Origin: an uncultured Lachnospiraceae bacterium
GTDB taxonomy: Bacteria; Bacillota; Clostridia; Lachnospirales; Lachnospiraceae
DNA: 10,439 nt
Assembly: GCA_948468325.1 (NCBI GenBank)
Contig: CAOKHR010000064.1
Coordinates: 1 to 10,439, forward strand
Direction of reading: 5' to 3'
Every line of letters starts with the position of its first letter. The first letter of the stretch is position 1. Below the pieces are notes generated by a model. It was given only the letters and a program-made list of their open reading frames with translations. It made no database searches and was not told the DNA's origin. Shown in pieces: positions 5,461 through 10,439 of the stretch. Position numbers and translations under genes: made by a program.

Positions 5461-7140
5461 TTAAAATCCTGCTTTTTTCAGTTCATCCATCATCGCCGGA
5501 CGCCTTCTATAGACATTCTGCCATTCTCCTGCTATGTCGCAAGCCGCCTTCTTTCCATCCGGATATTTTTCGATTTTTTTCAAATAAGAGGTTAATATTT
5601 TATAATTACTTCTGTCAGATGCCCTTTCCGCCTGATTCTTCACATATGCAATATATAAGTCTCTTACCCGTTCCGGAAATTTTTCCTTTAACACAGTTTC
5701 ATAATAATCAAGATTATAAACAGAACCGCTGGCGATAATCTCTTCTAAAAGTCTTTCATACAACCCCTCTTTTTCCATTAGAGAATAACGGATTGACCAT
5801 CCGGCTTTTCCTTTCAATAACTGCTCCCTGTATTCCTCCCATTCCTCTTTTTGGCAGATTTCTTTTAATTTTCCTGCCAAATTCAGACTGGCTTGTCCGC
5901 ATTGAAATATCAAAAAAAGCAGTTCATCTTTGTATTTCTCCTCCATATGCAGCTTTTGATACAGTTCAATCAGCTTTTCACTGTATTCCGCTACCCAGCC
6001 CGGAGAATTTTTATCCATCTGCTTGCTTTCCTGCAAAATTTCCACTGCTTCAGTCAGTTTATTTTTATTTAAAAGCTCTGAAATATGCAGTTTCCGGACA
6101 GCCGCAAGCTTCCAGTTTTTCTTTTTATAATTATGTATTTCTTCTGCCGGATAATGAAGCTCTTCCATAATTTCTATTCTCTTCAATATATTGTTTTGAT
6201 ATTCATAGTCTATACTCCAGGAATTCTTCTCTGCTTTTCGTTTTTCTGCTTTTTCTATCTGTTTATCCAGCATGACAAGTTTTTTCTTTAAAAAATCTTC
6301 ATCATGGAATTCATTCATCAAAAAATCACGGATATAATCTTCCATATAATCAATCACAATGCCTGCAGATTCATTCTTTTCAAACCATGCAAACATCTGC
6401 TCTTTTTCTGCCTCATTGCAATTTTCCAAAATTGCTTCCCAATATGCATAACAGTCATTTGCAAGCTGTCCCATTTCTCCATTGGAATCGTCCATGTCCT
6501 GATTTCCGACTGTAATAAATACAGTATTTGTCAGTTCGAAAGCCTCCGTCAAACAGCCCTTTTCAATCAGCATATTCACATTTTCATCTAAGAAATTTTC
6601 CACTGCACATGCATAATCGTACACGGCGCCCCAGGCAACAAATCCATAACGGTCCGCATACCGGTATGTAATGTGTTCCAGTTCTTTTTTCAGACGAAGC
6701 ATCTGTCTCTCACTGACTTCTTTTATATACTGCATAAAAATGCGGTTCTTCAGGTGATCATCTGCTTCTGCCAGCTCTAAAAGCAGCTTTCGGACTTCTT
6801 CTTCCGGAATCTTTTGAATTACTTCTTTCAGTTCCTGTCCGGATACAGCGAGTGTCTCTTCCTCTCCGGTACAATCACTGTCTTCATTCTGTTCAATCTC
6901 ATATAAAACCGCTGCCATATGCTTACAGTAATTTCCGTCTTCGGCATAGGGACAGCTGCACCACAGACTGCGAACTTCCCCTTCTTTTATTTCTATTCTT
7001 ACCTTATAATCTCTTGTTCCCTCTACGAATGCATGAAATCCATTTTCCACTGCGGTTACATGCGTAACTGCTCCCATTTCATAATAGTCTAATCCACGTT
7101 CTAAAATAATAGGGCGAAACAATTTTTTCCAATTATCCAA
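5461..7140 (-). CDS. SWIM zinc-finger protein
   Basis: This 559-residue protein carries an N-terminal SWIM zinc finger with CxCx8CxH spacing: Cys61 and Cys63 in LWCSCPY, Cys72 and His74 in YCKHM. SWIM fingers bind DNA or protein partners. Bacterial proteins of this layout often sit beside an SNF2-type helicase (such as YwqB with YwqA in Bacillus subtilis), but no helicase is in this window. The remaining 480 residues are helix-rich and charged (many EE, KK and LxELY-like segments), like a helical-repeat scaffold. No membrane segment is visible. Translation starts at a TTG at 7140: AAGGAG lies seven bases before it, and the next in-frame methionine is residue 22, inside the conserved region. 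The gene looks intact although its neighbours on both sides are gene fragments. Confidence 0.85.
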   Translation of the reverse strand: MDNWKKLFRPIILERGLDYYEMGAVTHVTAVENGFHAFVEGTRDYKVRIEIKEGEVRSLWCSCPYAEDGNYCKHMAAVLYEIEQNEDSDCTGEEETLAVSGQELKEVIQKIPEEEVRKLLLELAEADDHLKNRIFMQYIKEVSERQMLRLKKELEHITYRYADRYGFVAWGAVYDYACAVENFLDENVNMLIEKGCLTEAFELTNTVFITVGNQDMDDSNGEMGQLANDCYAYWEAILENCNEAEKEQMFAWFEKNESAGIVIDYMEDYIRDFLMNEFHDEDFLKKKLVMLDKQIEKAEKRKAEKNSWSIDYEYQNNILKRIEIMEELHYPAEEIHNYKKKNWKLAAVRKLHISELLNKNKLTEAVEILQESKQMDKNSPGWVAEYSEKLIELYQKLHMEEKYKDELLFLIFQCGQASLNLAGKLKEICQKEEWEEYREQLLKGKAGWSIRYSLMEKEGLYERLLEEIIASGSVYNLDYYETVLKEKFPERVRDLYIAYVKNQAERASDRSNYKILTSYLKKIEKYPDGKKAACDIAGEWQNVYRRRPAMMDELKKAGF

Positions 7141-7202
7141 TCTTTTTCTCCTTCTGTATTCTGTGTGATACCAGATAATGGCTTTCTTTAAGTAAATCCA
7201 AT

Positions 7203-7436
7203 TTAAAAATTTTCCTGCTTCTTAATACGGCATTGATGTTTCTTTGATTTTTCCTCAACTGTTTTATCGTATTTTCATTCTATGACGATTCCTTGCATGT
7301 TATTATTCTGTGGCAGCATAATACAATCCACATAACCTTTACCTGCCGTTTTCTCAAAGCAAACTTTATACATATACATATGTGCAGCTGCATAATATGC
7401 CAAATGAATCAGGTATTTTAATTCATCTGCAAAATA
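7203..7436 (-). pseudogene. C-terminal nuclease-domain fragment of an AAA-ATPase/PD-(D/E)XK protein
   Basis: The frame reads YFADELKYLIHLAYYAAAH, then KTAGKGYVDCIMLPQ and GIVIE, a TGA, and KYDKTVEE. This is the typical end of the AAA-ATPase-like/DUF1703 family. There the PD-(D/E)XK nuclease fold has an AGKGYVD strand followed by an ELK strand. The TGA at 7275-7277 replaces the expected Leu codon between Glu and Lys, and the frame then stays open to a TAA at 7203-7205. The whole ATPase domain is missing. The fragment continues in the same frame from the DinD-like remnant upstream, so an uninterrupted chimeric frame of 99 codons runs from a TTG at 7574. It was identified from motif memory and not by a search. 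Confidence 0.72.
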
Positions 7437-7859
7437 GCATTCAATCCGCAGCATTAGAATAATCTCCGTACTTCCCATATAATCAAGAATTTTCTGCCCT
7501 GCTTCCAATCCCTTTCTCTTGTGTATATCATCAACATCCAATCCGACAAACAATCCTATATATCCGGTATTCAAAAAAATTGCAGATTCTTCATTTGTAA
7601 TGGTGCCTGCATCATATGCTGTTTCCGCAAGAAACTGATTCTACTGTTTAATATCTCCATGCACTACTAAGCATCTTTTATCTTCGTCCAGTTCATTAAA
7701 ATGATCCTCCACTTCTTTCCGATAAGTCTGGCTAACAAAGCATGTTTATCTTAGGGCAATCACTTCTTTACGTGGATTACTGTTATGCACAATCAAATAG
7801 CAGACATAATGAATAAGTTCATAATCTTTAACGGGCTTACAAGCTGCACCTGCTTTCAG
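7437..7859 (-). pseudogene. dinD: C-terminal part of a DinD-like (DNA damage-inducible D) protein
   Basis: A single minus-strand frame with two internal stops matches the DinD pattern. It reads KPVKDYELIHYVCYLI, NPRKEVIAL, stop, QTYRKEVEDHFNELDEDKR, LVVHGDIKQ, stop, NQFLAETAYDAG, TITNEESAIF, GYIGLFVGLDV, DDIHKRKGL, and finally KILDYMGSTE. E. coli DinD has the same order (YACYLI, DPRKEVIAF, QTYFAVQT). The stops are TAA at 7746-7748 and TAG at 7641-7643; the second replaces a residue that is often Trp, so TGG to TAG is plausible. The N-terminal BRO-like domain is missing: the frame enters at LKAGAAC right after the DUF4869 fragment. The part after MGSTE is replaced by the nuclease fragment. The gene is non-functional. 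Confidence 0.82.
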
Positions 7860-7863
7860 GCTT

Positions 7864-8117
7864 ATTAAATACCTTAGCCCGCTCATTCTTCATAAAAATC
7901 AATGTTTTCACACCGCCGAGAGCCGTGGGAAGAATCTTCCCATAACGGGACTGTCAATTACCGCACTGTCCAGAACAGTCGATTTGTCCACGTCAAGAAT
8001 CATCTCTCTTGCAACGGGATCAGTAATCCATGCATCCTCGTATGCGTTTTTGAAATACACCGAAGTATTAAATATGGCTTTTGGCATATTCCCATAATAT
8101 ATATTAAGTATTTTCAC
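7864..8117 (-). pseudogene. DUF4869-like fragment, frameshifted and truncated
   Basis: Starting at a GTG that overlaps the DUF1294 stop (GTGA), the frame reads LNIYYGNMPKAIFNTSVYFK, then AYEDAWITDPVAREMILDVD and SAVIDSPVMG. This pattern matches DUF4869, a family of unknown function common in Clostridia. At about 7936-7940 one base is missing. The next frame continues with KILPTALGGVKTLIFMKN and ends at KVFNK, where the family normally goes on with a conserved region containing Cys residues. After that the sequence changes to the DinD-like remnant. No clear ribosome binding site precedes the GTG, so any translation would rely on coupling with DUF1294. The family name is from memory. Confidence 0.75.
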
Positions 8118-8410
8118 ATAAATCTGTAAAACGCATATACTGCAGCCGCCATCTGAAGTACGCATATCACAGGCATGCCGATTACAAAATACCAATGCTT
8201 CGTCTTATGCCGGAACAGATACATCCCAGTCCACGTTCCAATGCTGCCGCCCAGAAAACTTACAAGAAATAATGTTGTCTCTGATATTCTCCATACATGG
8301 TGTTTTGCTCTGTTTTTATCTATTCCCATAACAGCCAGACCCATAATATTCATAATTACTACATAAAAAAATAAAAACCTTAACCGGTTCAAATTAATCT
8401 CACTCCCCAT
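8114..8410 (-). CDS. DUF1294 small integral membrane protein
   Basis: This 98-residue protein has three hydrophobic segments (about 8-29, 41-60 and 70-95). It carries the DUF1294 hallmarks: MGIDKNRAKHHVWRISE, then FLGGSIGTWTGMYLFRHKTK, then FVIGMPVI. The function of the family is unknown. Starts are uncertain. The ATG at 8410 has no good ribosome site, while a TTG at 8392 has GGGGAG nine bases before it and would fit the usual family N-terminus (NRLRFLFFY). Both lie downstream of a good promoter at 8434-8462. The stop overlaps the GTG of the DUF4869 fragment. A partial second copy of this gene lies at 5311-5430. It appears intact, although everything around it is decayed. Confidence 0.88.
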   Translation of the reverse strand: MGSEINLNRLRFLFFYVVIMNIMGLAVMGIDKNRAKHHVWRISETTLFLVSFLGGSIGTWTGMYLFRHKTKHWYFVIGMPVICVLQMAAAVYAFYRFM

Positions 8411-8433
8411 TTCTACAGCCGACTCTTTTTATC

Positions 8434-8462
8434 ATTATACCCTCGCTGTCTCCTTTTCACAA
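8434..8462 (-). promoter_or_regulatory. promoter of the DUF1294 gene
   Basis: The minus strand reads TTGTGA, exactly 17 bases, then a perfect TATAAT. Transcription should start near 8427, 17 bases before the ATG at 8410. The insertion element begins about 40 bases upstream of the -35, so the promoter is left intact. Confidence 0.78.
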
Positions 8463-8493
8463 TCCGATATTTTAAAACAATTGCACCGGAGCA

Positions 8494-8501
8494 TGCGCTT
8501 T
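8494..8501. repeat. left copy of a possible target-site duplication
   Basis: TGCGCTTT occurs here, two bases outside the left inverted repeat, and again at 9751-9758, one base outside the right one. IS4-family elements duplicate about 8-13 bases of target, so this may be the core of an older, eroded duplication. Confidence 0.5.
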
Positions 8502-8503
8502 GT

Positions 8504-8534
8504 TACTTTTCACGGCCAATGTCAGTTAGTTAAG
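8504..8534. repeat. left terminal inverted repeat of the IS4-like element
   Basis: This 31-base stretch is the inverse complement of 9719-9749 with only two mismatches. The inner 18 bases, CAATGTCAGTTAGTTAAG, match perfectly. It marks the left end of the element. Confidence 0.85.
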
Positions 8535-8625
8535 CCATCGAGTTAAACTCTGAATAGGGGACTAACTCAAATTTTTCAAAAAGATTATTCTAAGGGGGTT
8601 GACACAGAACTCAAAATGTGCGGCT

Positions 8626-8663
8626 GCTCTCGCTGTGAATGTATTATGAGAAGTAGCGAGAGC
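8626..8663 (+). other. hairpin in the IS leader, before the transposase
   Basis: GCTCTCGCT (8626-8634) and AGCGAGAGC (8655-8663) form a perfect 9-bp stem with a 20-base loop, about 50 bases before the transposase ATG. There is no T-run directly after it. It may damp read-through transcription or translation of the transposase, as leader hairpins do in several IS families; that role is inferred. Confidence 0.5.
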
Positions 8664-8712
8664 GACCCTTTAGTCAGAGAATACTATCGCTTTTGACCAA
8701 AGAAGGCACACT

Positions 8713-9544
8713 ATGACCAACCCTGAAAAATCAAACAGATCTTATTGTCTGAAATTGAAAAGATGAACCAGCACCGTGAGGATTTCTGCAAGCATCCCGG
8801 AATTGACTTTACCCGTGACAGGAAAATCCCTTTCGACACGCCCCTCCATTTCCAGATTTCCATGGAAAGCGGTTCTGTCAACCATGAACTGCTCAAATAT
8901 TTTTACTTTGATACCGCGACGCCATCGCTTTCCGCATTATACGAGCTGATCGACAGACATACGCCCGGCAGCGGGACAATTCCTGTATTCATTGCCGACA
9001 GGGGGTTCCATGCATACAATGCTTTTGCACATGCCATTGAAAACAATGCTTTTTTGTTATCCGGGCAACCGACACGAAAATGAAGCGGCTTCTTGGCAGT
9101 GGCCTCCCCAAAGAAGAGGCTTTTGACATCAGCGTGACACAGTATCTTACAAGAAGTTGTTCAAAAAAGAAATACCTGCATCCTGAATCGGCAGACCAGT
9201 ATCGGCACATCTGCAAAAAGGCAGCGTTTGATTATTTCCCGGCGGAAGGGTACGGGGAATACGAAATATCCCTGCGTGAACTCCATTTCCCCATTGGGAA
9301 CGGTACCTGTGAAAACGTCATAACAAACCTTCCCGAAAATGAATTTCCTGCGGAGGAAATCAAAGAAATATACCATCTCAGGTGGGCATTGAAACTTCAT
9401 TCTGCACACTGAAACATGCAATAGCTGCCGTCACTTTCTGCGGCTGCATTCCGATGAAAAACCGCCGGATGTGGAAAGCCTGACAGGGACTTTGCCCGTC
9501 GGCAAAGATTCCAGATACCAGTCAGTTTTACATACCGGTTTTGA
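8713..9544 (+). pseudogene. broken IS4-family transposase
   Basis: The gene begins MTNPEK at 8713 and, after a one-base loss near 8731, continues ILLSEIEKMNQHREDFCKHP. Homology then runs through SMESGSVNHELLKYF and FDTATPSLSAL. At about 8938 it jumps to LIDRHTPGSGTIPVFIADRG, losing roughly 100 residues including the first catalytic Asp. A frameshift near 9060 leads to MKRLLGSGLPKEE. Another near 9391 splits the YREK motif: restoring it gives YHLRWGIETSF, with Y..R...E......K and the catalytic Glu. A second deletion near 9437 joins HAIAAV to RLHSDEKPPDVESL, and a last frameshift near 9505 precedes the terminal PVSFTYRF. At least six lesions make it inactive. The motifs seen directly are DRGF and YREK; full-length order is from memory of Lachnospiraceae relatives. 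Confidence 0.88.
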
Positions 9545-9591
9545 CTGACAGAGTTATTGTACCATATGGCAAGTATTTTTGATACCTGCTT

Positions 9592-9630
9592 ATTTGCCAT
9601 GCACTAAAACAAAAACACAACTTGGCAAAT
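9592..9630. other. inverted repeat inside the 3' part of the IS
   Basis: ATTTGCCA and TGGCAAAT form an 8-bp inverted repeat with a 23-base loop, between the transposase stop and the right end. There is no T-tract beside it. It may be a decayed transposase terminator or chance. Confidence 0.3.
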
Positions 9631-9718
9631 GGCATTATCCACACCATTTATTCCAAGATTCATTTCAGAGTGACACTTTATTCCTATATCCAGACCGTCT
9701 ATTCGGTTTTTCAAAGTC

Positions 9719-9749
9719 CTTAACTAACTGACATTGCCCATGAAAAGTA
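9719..9749. repeat. right terminal inverted repeat of the IS4-like element
   Basis: Inverse complement of 8504-8534 with 29 of 31 bases matching, including CTTAACTAACTGACATTG. It marks the right end of the element. Confidence 0.85.
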
Positions 9750-9750
9750 C

Positions 9751-9758
9751 TGCGCTTT
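9751..9758. repeat. right copy of a possible target-site duplication
   Basis: TGCGCTTT matches 8494-8501 on the outer left side of the element. The flanking bases differ between the copies, so if this is a target duplication it has partly decayed. Confidence 0.5.
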
Positions 9759-10062
9759 TACACAAACCGCTCTGTCCCGTATTCTGAACAATCCCTGTTG
9801 TACAATAAATCTTTCCAAAAAAAATCTGTCCATAAAGTATACCCAGAGGGCATCCCAATATGACAAACTCCTGCGGAGTTGTCGCAAAAGGTATACCCAG
9901 AGGGCATCCCAATATGACAAACTCCTGTGAAGCTGTCACATAAGGTATATCGTATACTACTATGAACAGATTCTATATAATATTTTTATTTTATACTCAT
10001 ACTAATATTTCCCAACCTGCAGAAACTGCCGCTGGCGTTTCCTTTCAGGATGTAAGACACAT
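9759..10062. other. gene-free stretch between the IS and the SRP RNA gene
   Basis: Apart from the two 54-bp units, this stretch is AT-rich and shows no credible coding region. A small imperfect hairpin lies at about 10022-10041 (GAAACTGCC, GCT, GGCGTTTC), beyond the 3' end of the SRP RNA. It could help end that transcript but has no T-run on the minus strand. Confidence 0.5.
9837..9944. repeat. two tandem copies of a 54-bp repeat
   Basis: Units at 9837-9890 and 9891-9944 agree at 49 of 54 positions; the first 37 bases are identical and all five differences lie in the last 17. A third unit seems to begin at 9945 (GTATAtC) and breaks off. Each unit contains CCCAGAGGGCATCCC. The first unit also holds a near-perfect hairpin, GACAAACTCC-TGC-GGAGTTGTC with one bulged base; in the second unit the changes weaken it. 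Because 54 is a multiple of three, the minus strand can be read as a repeated 18-residue peptide containing QEFVILGCPLGI. That frame has no ribosome site or recognisable domain and is probably not a gene. Confidence 0.9.
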
Positions 10063-10063
10063 T

Positions 10064-10331
10064 AAAATCCGAGCATTCTGCTTCGAATCCTGATCCCAAA
10101 CGTTACCTTCACAGTTAACTCAGCCCAGGCGCCCTCACGGCACACAGGAGTGTTTACTTAGGGCTGCTCCATTCCTGACCTGACCCGGTTCATAAATTCC
10201 TGTTGCGTAAGACCCAGGCGTCACCGCCACTTATGAAGGGCAGCTTCACAATCAGAAACCCTCTGCAGAATATCACCCCGGCTATAGCGGATTGCCGGTG
10301 CAGGGTACCGCTGCCACCCCGGCTGCTCGGA
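10064..10331 (-). ncRNA. ffs: signal recognition particle RNA, large Firmicutes type
   Basis: This is the RNA core of the signal recognition particle, which with Ffh directs membrane and secreted proteins to the translocon. Read on the minus strand, the Alu domain is first, with GCAGCGGTACCCTGCACC and GGCAATCCGCTATAGCC, close to the Bacillus scRNA pattern. The conserved apical domain follows as GTCAGGTCAGGAATGGAGCA, the Ffh-binding stem with a GGAA tetraloop. The 3' arm resembles the Bacillus one (GCCTGGGCTGAGTTAACT). The two ends pair through TCCGAGCA and TGCTCGGA, closing a molecule of about 268 bases, the normal size for Alu-containing bacterial SRP RNA. TTTT follows directly after the closing stem. 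Ends are estimated to within a few bases from the promoter and the closing helix. Confidence 0.95.
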
Positions 10332-10337
10332 GATTTA

Positions 10338-10366
10338 AGTATAACGTTTCTGGTTCGATTTGTCAA
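10338..10366 (-). promoter_or_regulatory. promoter of the SRP RNA gene
   Basis: The minus strand reads a perfect TTGACA (10361-10366), 17 bases, then TATACT (10338-10343). It ends six bases before the predicted 5' end of the RNA. The strength fits a housekeeping RNA gene. Confidence 0.92.
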
Positions 10367-10411
10367 CCAGTGGTCTGACAGAACCAGGATAAACTTATAA
10401 ACTGTTATTAC

Positions 10412-10435
10412 AACCAGCGCCCATCTGCGCTGGTT
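10412..10435. terminator. strong hairpin at the window edge
   Basis: AACCAGCGC and GCGCTGGTT form a perfect 9-bp stem with a 6-base loop. On the minus strand the stem is preceded by TTTT and followed by GTAATAAC, a poor T-run; on the plus strand the window ends in AAAA. It probably ends transcription of a gene beyond the window, upstream of the SRP RNA promoter, but the direction is unclear. Confidence 0.5.
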
Positions 10436-10439
10436 AAAA

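Larger units (their letters stand above)
8504..9749 (+). mobile_element. defective IS4-family insertion sequence
   Basis: The element of about 1,246 bp is bounded by 31-base inverted repeats (29 matches) and contains one broken IS4-family transposase on the plus strand. A possible eroded target duplication (TGCGCTTT) flanks it. Intact relatives should be about 1.6-1.7 kb, judging from the transposase length I expect, so roughly a quarter is missing through at least two internal deletions. A 5' leader of about 180 bases holds a strong hairpin. The ends look intact, so the element could in principle be moved in trans by a related transposase, but it cannot move itself. Confidence 0.85.

Noticed and set aside
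8599..8604. A TTGACA in the IS leader as a transposase promoter
   Set aside because: No -10-like hexamer lies at a suitable distance; the downstream sequence is the GC-rich stem of the leader hairpin.
8745..9412. Two adjacent plus-strand frames as separate genes
   Set aside because: They are consecutive pieces of one IS4-family transposase separated by a frameshift and an internal deletion.
9720..9939. Two overlapping minus-strand frames with repeated peptides (QEFVILGCPLGI and SYWDALWVY)
   Set aside because: Both are readings of the 54-bp DNA repeat in two frames; neither has a ribosome binding site or a domain, and they run into the IS end.
9837..9944. The tandem repeats as a CRISPR array
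   Set aside because: The units are directly adjacent with no unique spacers, only two copies exist, and no cas gene is near.
10203..10400. A 65-codon plus-strand open frame
   Set aside because: It lies antisense to the SRP RNA and its promoter; the composition reflects the structured RNA, and no ribosome site precedes it.

Overview
The window looks like chromosomal DNA of a gut-type Clostridia bacterium, most likely Lachnospiraceae. The reasons are moderate-to-low GC, AAGGAG-type ribosome binding sites, consensus TTGACA/TATAAT-like promoters, a PerR plus 'reverse' rubrerythrin pair, and a large Firmicutes-type SRP RNA with an Alu domain. No genus can be fixed from the sequence alone.

Layout from left to right. 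134-1012 (-) is a membrane-anchored C39-type cysteine peptidase-like protein. 1101-1574 (-) is tRNA adenosine deaminase TadA. 1653-2201 (+) is a RimJ/RimL-like GNAT acetyltransferase, overlapping tail to tail with an uncharacterised two-domain protein (2194-3156, -). Then comes a peroxide-defence block. perR (3315-3704, +) sits behind a consensus promoter and a perfect 21-bp Per-box-like palindrome. It is followed 20 bases later by a rubredoxin-first rubrerythrin (3725-4270, +) and a strong terminator. On the opposite strand lie a decayed yaaA remnant (4416-4858) and intact bcp peroxiredoxin (4854-5309). A 39-codon DUF1294 fragment (5311-5430) is apparently coupled to bcp. An intact SWIM zinc-finger protein (5461-7140, -) follows.

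From about 7200 to 9750 the window is a gene graveyard. A DUF4869-like fragment, the C-terminal half of a DinD-like protein and the C-terminal nuclease domain of an AAA-ATPase/nuclease protein are joined end to end on the minus strand, with one frameshift and three in-frame stops. Next is a full-length DUF1294 membrane protein (8114-8410, -) with its own promoter. Beyond that promoter sits a dead IS4-family element (8504-9749) with 29/31 matching terminal inverted repeats, a possible target duplication, internal deletions and several frameshifts.

The right end holds two tandem 54-bp repeat units (9837-9944) and, on the minus strand, the ffs/SRP RNA (about 10064-10331) with a TTGACA-N17-TATACT promoter. 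The working genes cover peroxide resistance (PerR, rubrerythrin, Bcp), translation (TadA) and protein targeting (SRP RNA). I see no clear new multi-gene system. The most unusual parts are the head-to-tail chain of truncated genes, the truncated DUF1294 leader in front of bcp, and the 54-bp repeat.
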